A stretch of DNA of 64,000 nt from an uncultured Flavobacteriaceae bacterium (GTDB lineage: Bacteria; Bacteroidota; Bacteroidia; Flavobacteriales; Flavobacteriaceae): the NCBI GenBank assembly GCA_943788095.1, contig CALSOZ010000002.1:21093-85092 (forward strand), written 5' to 3'. The notes beneath the pieces were generated by a model. The model was given only the letters and a program-made list of their open reading frames with translations. It did not search any database and had not been told where the DNA came from. Shown here piece after piece: positions 1 to 9,383 of this stretch (positions within the stretch are counted from its first letter, which is position 1; each line of letters opens with the position of its first letter). The translations under genes and the position numbers were made by a program.

Positions 1-637
1 CTGTTCGTCCTTCAGCGCCAATAGCCCAACTACCCGATTTGAAAAGTAATTTATTTTCCATCGATACATACACGTTTCCATTGCGTTGTTCAACCGTAAG
101 TCCTTTGCCTTCAAAGGCAGTTAGTGCATTTGAAATCGCATTTTTTAAATCACGCATCGCTTGATCTTTAGAAGCAATTAAGGCTTCTAATTCTGCAATG
201 CGTTGTGAGCGTTCTTGCAGGTCGGCTTTTAATTTTAAAAGTCGATCATTCTCTGTGACTAAAGCCAGTTCTTTCGCCTCTAATTGTGCCAAAAGTTCTC
301 TGTTTTTTTGCACATTGTCTGCGATGGCTTTTGAACTATTTTGTTCCAAGGCTGTATATGAATCATTCAGTGCATCATATTTTTTTTGAAGCGCAATTAC
401 TTCTTGTTGCAGTTGATTTCGTTCTAAAAGCGTTGCATCATAGTCGCTTTGTAAATGATCAAGTTGATTTTGAAGACTGTTTTTGTCATTTAAAACACCT
501 TCATTGGTAGCGCTTAAGTTATCATAATCATTTTTGAGGCTTGTATATTTACCTTCTAGTTCTTTGTAAATTTTAGACGACACACAAGAAGTTGAAGTGC
601 TAAGTACGAGCGTTAATATTAAGAGTCTTTTTATCAT
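1..637 (-). CDS. OmpA/MotB-type lipoprotein with coiled coil (C-terminus beyond window)
   Basis: From an ATG at 637 the minus strand stays open to the window edge (about 212 codons), so the C-terminus is missing. The first 18 residues, MIKRLLILTLVLSTSTSC, form a lipoprotein signal with Cys18 as the likely lipidation site. About 130 residues of heptad-like coiled coil rich in L, Q, N, E and K follow. The last visible part (NGNVYVSMENKLLFKSGS) matches the beginning of an OmpA/MotB peptidoglycan-binding domain. It is therefore probably an outer-membrane lipoprotein whose rod reaches to and binds the cell wall. The architecture is seen in the sequence; the role is inferred from the family. No frameshift is visible in this part. 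Confidence 0.8.
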   Translation of the reverse strand, partial: MIKRLLILTLVLSTSTSCVSSKIYKELEGKYTSLKNDYDNLSATNEGVLNDKNSLQNQLDHLQSDYDATLLERNQLQQEVIALQKKYDALNDSYTALEQNSSKAIADNVQKNRELLAQLEAKELALVTENDRLLKLKADLQERSQRIAELEALIASKDQAMRDLKNAISNALTAFEGKGLTVEQRNGNVYVSMENKLLFKSGSWAIGAEGRT

Positions 638-660
638 TGTATGTTATTTATAAAATTATG

Positions 661-1421
661 TTATTGTAATTCAACTAAAACTGGGCAGTGGTCACTGTGA
701 ACTGCTTCAGAAAGTATAACGGCACGTTTTAGTTTTTCTTGTAAAGGCAATGAAACTAGTGTGTAGTCCAATCGCCACCCTTTGTTGTTGGCTCGAGAGT
801 TTGCTCGGTAACTCCACCAGCTATAGTTATGGGTTCTGAATTAAATTCGCGAAATGCATCCACAAAACCATTGTTTAAAAATTGAGTCATCCAAGCGCGT
901 TCTTCAGGTAAAAATCCAGAAACATTTTTGTTTCTTACGGGGTCGTGTATGTCAATCGCTTCGTGGCAAATATTATAATCGCCACATATGACTAGGTTAG
1001 GAACTTCTTTTTTTAACGTGTTTATATAGTCTTGAAACAAATCCATATATTCAAGTTTGTGTTCTAAACGCGCCAAGTTGGTTCCAGAGGGCAGGTATAA
1101 ACTCATGACCGAAACGCCGTCAAAATCTGCACGAATATTGCGACCTTCAAAATCCATTGATTCAATACCGGTTCCAAAAACGATGTTGTTAGGTTTGGTT
1201 TTTGATAAAATAGCGACCCCGCTATAGCCTTTTTTTTGGGCACTAAACCAATAGTTATAGGCGTATCCAGCCGCTTCAAAAACACTCAAATCGAGTTGAT
1301 CCTCTTGCGCTTTAATCTCTTGTAAACAGATCACATCAGGATTGGCACTTTGCAGCCAATCGATAAACCCTTTTTTCAACGCAGCGCGAATTCCATTTAC
1401 ATTGTAAGAAATAATTTTCAT
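661..1421 (-). pseudogene. xth: exodeoxyribonuclease III, one frameshift near the C-terminus
   Basis: Mg-dependent 3'-5' exonuclease and AP endonuclease of base-excision repair (EEP fold). The start MKIISYNVNGIRAALKKGF, the LQEIK metal-binding Glu, ICGDYNICH and the late SDHCPV motif are all present. The frame breaks at the GGG run 831-833: after FNSEP the +1 frame continues NYSWWSYRANSRANNKGW and ends LVELQ at 661. Restoring one base gives about 253 residues, the normal family length. Uncorrected, the protein stops at 756, loses the catalytic His region and would be inactive. A homopolymer miscall is more likely than real loss, because the downstream residues remain fully conserved in character. 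Confidence 0.88.
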
Positions 1422-1540
1422 CTATTATGATAATAATTTTAGCTAAAATAATTAATAGAGTACTTTTACCCTAAATATTTAGTCTTGTTTTAATGAAAAC
1501 TATCAACAAAATATTTTAGGTTGTTTTTAGTTTAAGAGTC

Positions 1541-4500
1541 ATGATGAAGCACTGTTTTACCGTTTTATTTCTTATATCCCTTACGCATACCTCTTGGTCT
1601 CAAGAAGCGATGTCTTTGTATAGAACCAAAATACTAGCGGTTAAAGACACGGTTCAAATCGACACGGTGAGTCTCAACCCCTCTAAATTTTCTATTTCAA
1701 ATTTAAAAAACGAACGTATTCCGTCGTCCAAATACACGATAGATTTTCAAAATGCACTGCTGACGTTTAAAACGCCAATAACAGTCGATTCGATCCGCGT
1801 AAACTATTTGAAATATCCTGTTTTTATCACTAAAATGTATCAAGAATTAGATGAACGGATCATTGTCAATAGTACGGGAAATTTACGAAATCTGTATAAG
1901 TTATCACAGCCGAACTCCGATCGGGTCGTCCTTCCTTTTGATGGTTTAGTGTCTTCTGGAAGTATTTCTAGAGGGGTCACAATTGGGAATAATCAAAACG
2001 CTGTTTTAAACAGTGAACTCGACCTTCAAATTAGCGGTAAACTAAATGACAAAGTAACTTTACGAGCTTCTATTCAAGACTCAAATATTCCGTTGCAAGA
2101 AAATGGCTATTCACAACAATTAGATGAGTTTGATCGGGTTTTTGTAGAAGTATTTAGTAAGCACTGGGGCATTCGAGCAGGGGATATTGATTTGGTAGAT
2201 TCTCTATCTTATTTTGGACGCTTTTCTAAACGTGTTCAGGGATTGTCCTTGACCACTAATTTTAACAATGAGGAATCTGAATACACCGCATTTGCTTCTG
2301 GTGCTCTAGTTCGAGGGCAGTTTAGAAGCAGTCAATTTACAGCCCAAGAAGGCAATCAGGGACCTTATAAACTAGTAGGTCCTAATAATGAACTTTATGT
2401 TTTAGTGGTTTCTGGAAGTGAAACAGTGTACGTGAATGGAATTCCTCTTGCAACGGGGTGCCACAGAAGACTATATTATAGATTACAATGCTGGCGAAAT
2501 TATCTTTAATGCAACCTATCCAATCACTTCCGAAATGCGAATTACGGTCGACTATCAATACAGCGAACGCAATTACTCCCGATTTATAGGGTATGCGGGC
2601 AGTCGCTTTAAAACTAAAAAATGGAAACTTGGTGTTTCTGTTTACAATGAAAATGATTTAAAGAACCAACCGCTTCAACAATCTTTAAGTTCGGATCAAG
2701 CTGCGATTTTGTCCAATGCCGGTGATGATTTATCGTTGATGACAGCACCTTCGGCAACTCTTGAATCGTATAATGCAAACCGAATTTTATATAAGAAAGT
2801 TATTGATAATGGAGTGGAAGTATTTGAATTTTCAAACAATGCCGAGGATGAATTGTATCGTGTGAATTTTACGGCGGTAGGGTTTCAACAAGGAAATTAT
2901 AGAATTAGAAGTTCCAATGCCATCTCTAACATCTACGAATACATTCGCCCCTAGTAAACGGCAGTCAAAGCAAGGCAGATTATCGAACCAATCGTTCGGC
3001 TTGTGGCCCCTGTGAAAGCTGCAAATAGCGGTTGTGAATGGGGCTTATCATCCTAACCGACAACACCTACTATTAGTTTCGAGTTTGCCGCCAGCAATAA
3101 CGATCTGAATCTATTTTCCGCCCTAGAAGATCAGGACAACACTGGGTGTCGCCACTCAATTGTCGATTGCCCATCAATTACTTGGAAGCCTTCCAAAATA
3201 TGGACGTTAAATTTGAGCATCCGACTTTGATTACATTCAAAACGACTTTCAGCAATCGGTTGAGAGGTACTGTATAATCCAGAGTTCAATCGAGACTGGA
3301 ACCTTGAACAGCCTTCTGGCAATCCAGTTATTTACAGATCCCTTGGAGACCAAGTATTTATAACAACTGCGGCGCAATTACTACATCCCCAGAATGAGGG
3401 CAAGTTAATCTACCAGTTTCAGCATTTAAATTTTAATAAAGACTACGATGGGTATCTAGTCATGTGATTTTTAGCTAAACTAAAGCTTGACCGCTTCCAT
3501 TTAGTTTCTAATTCTAGTCTTTTGGAACCACAGATGGGGTGGTCCTCTAGTTCTCGTTTTTATAGGTCCAATACTCAGCTCAAAGTATAGCTATTCAAAA
3601 AGGGTGGGCAGGAGTTGGATTTATCTTCTGAGCACAACGAAAAAAAGCAGCTTGTTTCAAACCGGTTCGACCCGGTCAGTCCAAAAGTTCAAGCGCATAT
3701 GAAGTTTTTACTGGGATTGGAGATTCGACCAAGGTGTTTGCCAAGCTTGGATATATTCATCAGTGTCAATGACAGCCTTCAAAATAACCGTCTGGCGAAG
3801 AGTGAATTCTATCAGACACTTATTATTTGGACTCTAAATGGATTCACACTAAAAACACATTACTTGAGTCTGTATGCTAATTACAGGGAACTTCAAATCA
3901 GAACACGATTCTTCACAGTCCTCGCAAAAGTCTATCAATTCCAGATTGCAGTATCAGCCAGAAGTTTGCCAATAACTCTCATTCACTGGAATTCGCTTTA
4001 TGAGACCAACGCGGGCCGATCTACCCCAGCAAGATTTTACGTACGTGGAGGTTGAATCCAGGTCAGGGTAAGCTTTGTGTGGTTCGATTACAATGAGAAC
4101 GGCATTCAGGAATTAGAAGAATTTGAAGTGGCTCAATTCCAGGATCAAGCTACGTTTTTGTACGCATGTGTTGCTCCCCAACCAGGTTTACATTCGGACG
4201 CATCAAAACAAACTTGAGCCAGTCGCTGACTCTTAATCCCATTCAGTGGGTCAAATTCAACTTACAGTCAACTTCCAAGAAATTTTTGGTCTCATTTCTA
4301 TAATCAAAGCTACCTTTTTAATCGATCGGAAAGATAAAAATAACAGCGAATCTGTTCCGATTAAATCCTTTTCAGTCTCAAGTCCTGAAGATCAACTTGG
4401 CGCTTCAATCTAAGCGTTAGAAATCAGTTGTTCTTCTAATCGGGGTAAACAGCATTATACGGTTTCGTATAGCTATTCAGATTCCAAAGGCTACGGAATG

Positions 4501-5070
4501 TGCTTTCGTTTGGGTATGTCGAAGCTACAGTCTGCTCAGCCATCAGCTCAAGTTTTATCGCACAAAATTCAAAGACCAATGGTTGCTTAGTCTCCAATCT
4601 AATCTTAGATGAAATTAACCGAAGTGATAGCGAGAACTTTTCTTCTAAAAACTATCAGCTCAAGTCAGTCGCTTCTGAAGCCCGAAAACTATCGTATTTG
4701 TTAGATGACAACAAACGATTTGATCTGTTTTATCAGTATCATAATAAAGGACAACTTCAATTGGAGATTCTGAGCAGCTAACTCAACAGAAAGTATGGCG
4801 CTGTCTTTTACGCTTATCTCAGAAGTCGAAAAGCCTGCTGTTACAGGAGAATTTAATTATTTTTCAAATCAATTTACGGGAAATTCGAACAGCCCGGTTG
4901 CGTATCAAATGATGCAAGGCTTACAGCCAGGCACCAACTTTACGTGGTCCTTAATTGCCCAAAAAAAACTGACCAAGTTTTTAGATTTGAATCTTAATTA
5001 TTTTGGACGAAAAAGTGAAACAAGTCGTACCATCCACACAGGAACTGTGCAGTTAAAAGCCTATTTTTAA
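1541..5070 (+). pseudogene. very large secreted/outer-membrane protein, broken by many indels
   Basis: A secreted protein starts at 1541 with a signal peptide (MMKHCFTVLFLISLTHTSWS). Its N-terminal 300 residues read cleanly and contain beta-rich text such as LDLQISGKLNDKVTLRASIQ. The frame shifts near 2455 and resumes at QRGATEDYIIDYNAGEI, running on to about 2950. From 2950 to 4500 the frame changes roughly every 50-150 bases, yet protein-like pieces persist (FEFAASNNDLNLFSALEDQD; EFNRDWNLEQPSGNP; KLIYQFQHLNFNKDYDGY). The C-terminal 90 residues (4795-5070) are clean and end in a beta-strand with terminal Phe (VQLKAYF), typical of outer-membrane barrels. Corrected length would be near 1,170 residues. 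I recognise it only as a large Bacteroidota surface protein of unknown function. Confidence 0.7.
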
Positions 5071-5160
5071 TTGTTTGTAATGATTTTTATTAAAATAGGG
5101 ATAGCACCTTAAGATGAACTGCATAAAATAGATCGAAACTAGAACCTGTAATTCCGACTG

Positions 5161-5490
5161 TCATTTATTCTTCTTTTGAAGTACTGGGATTGTAAATGTT
5201 ACAAATAGTCCACCCATTCCGGTTGCTAAGATGTCTCTTTTATCTAAAACGCCTCCTCGGGCGTTATCAAATACTTCTTTGGCAACGCCCGCTAAAAGTG
5301 AAGTACAAAAGCCAGTAATCATAGCTTTCGTTTTGTTTTTGTACCTTTGATACGACATATCGTATCCAAATGCTCCAGCAATACTCCCAGCTGAGAAATG
5401 TAGTCGTTTATCGCGTTCTTCTAAAATAAATGTTTGTCCTAACACGGAAAGTCCAAACATAAAAATAATAATGTGGATGAGGTTTTTCAT
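5161..5490 (-). CDS. small membrane protein with DKRLHFSAG motif (YfiM-like)
   Basis: 109 residues. An N-terminal hydrophobic segment (IIIFMFGLSVLGQ) looks like a signal peptide, followed by ERDKRLHFSAGSIAGAFGYD and two further hydrophobic stretches (residues ~57-70 and 88-103). The Asp-Lys-x-x-His-Phe-x-x-Gly pattern is seen in YfiM/DUF2279-type periplasmic or membrane proteins. The function is not known. It stands alone and converges on the broken surface-protein gene. The family assignment rests on this short motif and is tentative. Confidence 0.65.
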   Translation of the reverse strand: MKNLIHIIIFMFGLSVLGQTFILEERDKRLHFSAGSIAGAFGYDMSYQRYKNKTKAMITGFCTSLLAGVAKEVFDNARGGVLDKRDILATGMGGLFVTFTIPVLQKKNK

Positions 5491-5691
5491 AGCTTAGTTT
5501 TTAGTTAAATTGATTATTTTTAATGCTAGTTATAGCGTACTTTAGTTACCTGTCCTTTACGTATTCTCTCCTCATTTTATGAGAAGAATCCTGAATGCGT
5601 TATATGAATTATTTAATGAAGGACTACAAACACCAATAATTCCACCATTGGCAGTCGTAGGCAAAAAAGGGGCAGCATAGTAGCGGTAAAA
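5491..5691. other. intergenic stretch without a supportable gene
   Basis: Upstream of the small membrane gene. Short open pieces on both strands are interrupted by stops, and no RNA or repeat is seen. It probably belongs to the decayed region that continues to 5994. Confidence 0.4.
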
Positions 5692-5994
5692 ATGGAGTCA
5701 ATTTGCGTAGGTAATGGGATTGCTTTAATAAAAAACGGTACTGGTCATTTTACCTTCAATAAAGCAAACACCCGAAATTTGGGTTGGGGGCTAAAGTAGG
5801 ATTCAGTAGGCTCTGTGATGTTTGGGACTGAAGATCAGTTGCCCTTAAAGCCATTATTTGATTTGGTTGGGAATTTTAATAAGACACTTCCTTTACAAAT
5901 AGGCTTTACTGATGCAAAGGTAGTTGTTGCTGTAGGCGCCAATATAGAATTCGCATTCATAGGACTGTCATACCAAACACCTCCAGATTGAATA
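5692..5994 (+). pseudogene. possible gene relic, two open pieces in different frames
   Basis: Two adjacent plus-strand pieces look coding. The first is 5692-5799, containing VGNGIALIKNGTGHFTFNKA. The second is 5818-5994, containing PLKPLFDLVGNFNKTLPLQ and ending SYQTPPD before a TGA inside the hairpin at 5973-6015. The second piece has the G/A-rich first codon positions expected of coding DNA. No start or signal peptide is visible. I do not recognise the family. The minus strand of the same stretch is also partly open, so even the strand is uncertain. Confidence 0.3.
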
Positions 5995-6015
5995 TGTGAA
6001 ACTGGAGGTGTTTGG
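5973..6015. terminator. perfect 14-bp inverted repeat (hairpin)
   Basis: CCAAACACCTCCAG (5973-5986) pairs exactly with CTGGAGGTGTTTGG (6002-6015) around a 15-base loop that contains the TGA ending the relic ORF. No long T-run follows on either strand, so it may be a factor-dependent or processed 3' end, or an operator, rather than a classical intrinsic terminator. Confidence 0.45.
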
Positions 6016-6035
6016 AGCCAATTAGTTCTAAAGTC

Positions 6036-6146
6036 TTAGGTGTTGCCAACAGTTACGGAATTTAACTGTGCATGAGATAAAGATCGAAAGCTTAGAACGC
6101 TGAAAATAAACAACGCTAAAAGTGCTGTGTAATTACGATTAAACAT
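6036..6146 (-). pseudogene. truncated secreted-protein start (signal peptide only)
   Basis: An ATG at 6146 on the minus strand opens a 36-residue peptide beginning MFNRNYTALLALFIFSVLS and followed by FRSLSHAQ, a typical signal peptide with a cleavage-like AQ end. It stops after about ten mature residues. It may be the 5' remnant of a secreted protein whose body was lost or frameshifted in 5500-6035, or a chance frame. Confidence 0.25.
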
Positions 6147-6345
6147 CAATATTTTACTTAAAAGTTTGGTCTTATGCAAGTTATAAAAAAAATGAATTTT
6201 TTTTAAAATGGAGATTATTTTTTTTTGGCAGACAGAATTATCAAAAATCAAATGATTTATACGGGGGCTATACAATTGAAAACCTATTTTAAAATCATTT
6301 TATCAAAATAAGTATTATATTTAATGATCAAAACCTACTTTAGTT

Positions 6346-6885
6346 ATGAAAACAATCCAGTTATTTAGTCTTATTTTTTGTTTTAGTTTTTTTGGACATG
6401 CCCAAAACGATTCTTCCTCAATTTTTAGCAGACGTCAAGAAGTCAAAATCGGTATAGTTAAACTTTTAGCGGGTCCCATTTTTGAAGGGACTTATGAGTA
6501 TATTCCAGATCGAAATATCGGCTATGGTGCAAGTCTGTTATTTAATTTTAATACCTCTAATGACTATTTCGAAAATTTTTCGATTTAACCTTTTTTTAGA
6601 ATGTATTTCCAGAAAGATGAGCAATTTGGAGCGAAAGGATTTTTTGTTGAAGCATTTACATCCTTTTATACGGGTAAAGAAGATTCAGATACTCTATTTG
6701 GCGCTGACAGAAATAATAATGACTCTTTTTTTGAAACCGCCTTTGGGTTTTCATTTGGTAAAAAGTGGATTAATTTAAAAGGATTTGTGTTTGAAGCTAA
6801 ATTAGGTTTTGGTAGAAACCTTTTAGGAAACTCCTCTATTGATGCCATTATTAAAGGCGATTTGTATGTGGGGTATCGTTTTTAG
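6346..6885 (+). pseudogene. DUF3575-like outer-membrane beta-barrel protein with in-frame stop
   Basis: The start is MKTIQLFSLIFCFSFFGHAQ, a clear signal peptide. The body then reads EVKIGIVKLLAGPIFEGTYE, GFFVEAF and FEAKLGFGRNLLG, and ends GDLYVGYRF, the classic C-terminal strand with terminal Phe for barrel assembly. This pattern matches DUF3575 proteins of Bacteroidota. A TAA at 6586-6588 interrupts the frame between FSI and PFFRMYF; the same frame continues, so this is a nonsense codon, not an indel. Without it the protein is 179 residues, the usual family size. It ends four bases inside the convergent gene at 6882. Confidence 0.7.
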
Positions 6886-9383
6886 AGCCGCAATGAAAAA
6901 TGGGCATTGTATTTACTAGAGATTCCATCAGAGTTGATATAGCTAATTTCAAACCAGTAATCTGTTCCTGTTAGCCTGGTTCCATTATACGTGCCATCCC
7001 AACCATTGCCACTAGGTCTAATTTGCTTGATAAGTTTTCCATATCGGTCAAAAATCCTAATTTTAGCTGAGGCTTGGTTTTCTAAACATTTGATGTTCCA
7101 AGTGTCATTGAATCCATCATTGTTTGGCGTAAAAAACTTTGGAAAATAGATGAGGTTGATGTTTTTTTCTGGTACGGTACTACATCCGAGAACTTCCCTT
7201 GCTCTTACGGTATGCGTTTCACACCCAAATACATTCTCAAAAACGCCACTGTTTTGCCAAGGACCGCCATCAATCTGATATTCATAATCGCCATTACCAC
7301 CGGTAGCAGTTGCAACGATGGTTTGATTGTCTTCAAAGTCTTCTGAAATAACTTTGGTATCTAATGAAAGTATACTTATCAGTGTTGGATTTATTGTAAT
7401 ATTAAACGCATGTTGGTTATTACAGCTCGGATTTGTGGGCGATTCGCCATATACATACAAGGGGGTCGAGGCAGATAAAATATCTCCTGCGTTGAGCAAT
7501 GTTCCACCGCCATTAGGCAGCGTAAAATAATTTCCTATAGTGAGTGCTGGAAGTGTGTAACTTTCACAACTAAACACATCTGCTGGAGTATCAATAGCAG
7601 GCGTGGTATCAATTGTTATATTAAATTTGTGTTCATCGCTACAATTTGGTGTTGTTCCTGTTTCTTCATACACAAACAAGGTTACGGAGGTCAATATGAC
7701 CTCTCCATCATTCAGTTGTGTTCCACCGCCATTTGGGGCGGTAAAGTATTTTCCAACGGTGAGTGCTGGTAGTGTGTAGCTATCGCAAGAAGTTACATCT
7801 GCTGGTGTGTCAACCGTTGGGGTTGCATTTATTGTCACATTGAATGGGTGTTCATTAGTACAACTTGGATCTACGGTTGATTCGGCATATACAAACAAGG
7901 GTGTTGTAGTTGATATAACCTCTCCAGCATTAAGTTGTGTTCCCCCACCATTGGTTGCGGTATAATAGTTTCCGTTGGTGAGTGCTGGTAATGTGTAGCT
8001 GTCACATCTAATCACATCGTCTGGAGCGTCAATAATAGGTTTGGTGATAATTGTAATATCAAAGTCATGTTCATCGCTACAATTTGGTGTGGTTCCTGTT
8101 TCTGCATACACGTAAAGGGTCTTGGAAGCAGAGACCACCTCTCCATCATTCAGTTGTGTTCCACCGCCATTTGGGGCGGTAAAGTATTTTCCAACGGTGA
8201 GTGCTGGTAGTGTGTAGCTATCGCAAGAAGTTACATCTGCTGGTGTGTCTACCATTGGAACGGTATGAACCGTAGCCGTCACCTCAGTTCTTTTTCCAGT
8301 GGTACACGTAGCCACCCAAAAGGTAGTTGAAGATGTTAAAGTAGGACTGTACGTGGTCCCATTGTGTAAAGGTGTTCCTCCAGTCTCATTGGCAAACCAA
8401 TAGATGTTGGTTGTGTTTGATGTAGCAGTCAAGTTGACCGGCTTATTGCTACAGCTTTCCGAAGGAAATACATTTAAAACTTGAGGACTAAATTTTGTCG
8501 ATGCTGAAATGTTTAAAGGAGGTTCCCCCATGCCCCCGTATTCTATAACAAACCCTTTCGCTTGATAGTTTGAAGACTGCCCAGCGGTGTCATTGGGTAA
8601 ATCGTTCCAAGACCCTGGTATGCCTGTATTGAAAGTGATGTGCGCATAATCTTCACCACTGCCAAAATCATTAGGCTCACCGCTGTTCCAGTTGGTATAC
8701 GCTAAGTTATCGCCCGCTTCTGGTCCTGTTGCCCATTTCCAGACGCCTTCAATTCCAGCGTCAGAGGCACCAATCCAGCCCGTACCCGTCGTTAATTCAC
8801 CAGCAATTTGGGCTTCGTCAACAGCTGTCAAGGTTGCTAAATAGCCTTGTAATCCAAAATATGTTCTGCCTTCAGCTGCCGCTTTGGCAGCAGTCCAAGT
8901 TATTAAATTTGCAGGAACAAATTCATAGTAATGGCCATTTGAGGCTAAATAGTTAGCTGAACCAACAGTTAATGAAAAGGTTTTGGCACCTGGATTTGCG
9001 TTGCTGCTATAAAAAACAACGTCATAAACGGCTGCTTTAATATCTGTAATTAAAGCAGGGCCGCCCCCGACTCCGGTCAATATTAACTTTGCTTCATCTA
9101 CTTTCCATTCAGATTCTACATTGGGGTGCGAACCTATTAAAATTAATTCGTCTTCCCCGGAAACATAACCTGTTGAAATTTGAATATAAAAGGCGTCTAT
9201 GCTTGTATCATCTGGATCTGAAATATCAAAAGAAATTACAATTGGTAGTTGGCTTTGTGGACAATAGATTTGGTCCCCACTAGCAGTTACCGTTGGAGGA
9301 GTGTTTTGTCCAAAAGAGGTCAAAGTGTTTAAAAACATGATTACAAATAAAACGTATGTTATCCCTAATTTCAAGTTAGTCAA
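6882..9383 (-). CDS. T9SS type B secreted protein: C-type lectin domain, four 73-residue repeats
   Basis: 833 residues. A signal peptide occupies residues 1-26. A C-type-lectin-like domain lies at about 150-282 (GYLATLTAVDEAQIAG, TGWIGASD, WNSGEPND, WNDLP). An Ig-like module at ~290-372 ends FWVATCTTGKR. Four tandem 73-residue repeats follow at ~376-448, 449-521, 522-594 and 595-667 (core CDSYTLPALT...NGGGTQLN). A linker leads to the type B (gliding-type) sorting domain at ~748-833 (FFTPNNDGFNDTWNI, IFDRYGKLI, GWDGTYNG). It should be exported by the type IX system and held at or released from the surface; carbohydrate or surface binding is inferred from the lectin fold. The start overlaps the end of glyQS by 8 bases. 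Confidence 0.9.
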   Translation of the reverse strand: MTNLKLGITYVLFVIMFLNTLTSFGQNTPPTVTASGDQIYCPQSQLPIVISFDISDPDDTSIDAFYIQISTGYVSGEDELILIGSHPNVESEWKVDEAKLILTGVGGGPALITDIKAAVYDVVFYSSNANPGAKTFSLTVGSANYLASNGHYYEFVPANLITWTAAKAAAEGRTYFGLQGYLATLTAVDEAQIAGELTTGTGWIGASDAGIEGVWKWATGPEAGDNLAYTNWNSGEPNDFGSGEDYAHITFNTGIPGSWNDLPNDTAGQSSNYQAKGFVIEYGGMGEPPLNISASTKFSPQVLNVFPSESCSNKPVNLTATSNTTNIYWFANETGGTPLHNGTTYSPTLTSSTTFWVATCTTGKRTEVTATVHTVPMVDTPADVTSCDSYTLPALTVGKYFTAPNGGGTQLNDGEVVSASKTLYVYAETGTTPNCSDEHDFDITIITKPIIDAPDDVIRCDSYTLPALTNGNYYTATNGGGTQLNAGEVISTTTPLFVYAESTVDPSCTNEHPFNVTINATPTVDTPADVTSCDSYTLPALTVGKYFTAPNGGGTQLNDGEVILTSVTLFVYEETGTTPNCSDEHKFNITIDTTPAIDTPADVFSCESYTLPALTIGNYFTLPNGGGTLLNAGDILSASTPLYVYGESPTNPSCNNQHAFNITINPTLISILSLDTKVISEDFEDNQTIVATATGGNGDYEYQIDGGPWQNSGVFENVFGCETHTVRAREVLGCSTVPEKNINLIYFPKFFTPNNDGFNDTWNIKCLENQASAKIRIFDRYGKLIKQIRPSGNGWDGTYNGTRLTGTDYWFEISYINSDGISSKYNAHFSLRL
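7699..7811 (-). repeat. 113-bp exact repeat, copy A
   Basis: Identical over 113 bases to 8137-8249, at an offset of 438 bases, i.e. exactly two 73-residue protein repeats. It lies in the third 73-residue unit of the T9SS protein. The identity exceeds that to the other units and implies recent duplication or gene conversion. Confidence 0.9.
8137..8249 (-). repeat. 113-bp exact repeat, copy B
   Basis: Second copy of the exact repeat at 7699-7811, lying in the first 73-residue unit of the T9SS protein. The flanks stay similar but diverge by several substitutions on both sides. Confidence 0.9.

Noticed and set aside
3615..4055. 146-codon ORF as a separate protein
   Set aside because: It lies within the scrambled part of the large surface-protein gene; the text changes frame against the flanks and has no start signal.
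6601..6885. Independent 94-residue protein
   Set aside because: It is in the same frame as 6346-6588 and completes the same barrel; the separating TAA is a defect of one gene.
7560..8260. CRISPR-like or satellite array
   Set aside because: Periodicity is 219 bp and in frame, which reflects the 73-residue protein repeats; no spacers.
7327..9283. Plus-strand ORFs within the T9SS gene
   Set aside because: Shadows of the repeat-rich coding strand; no start signals and no protein-like text.
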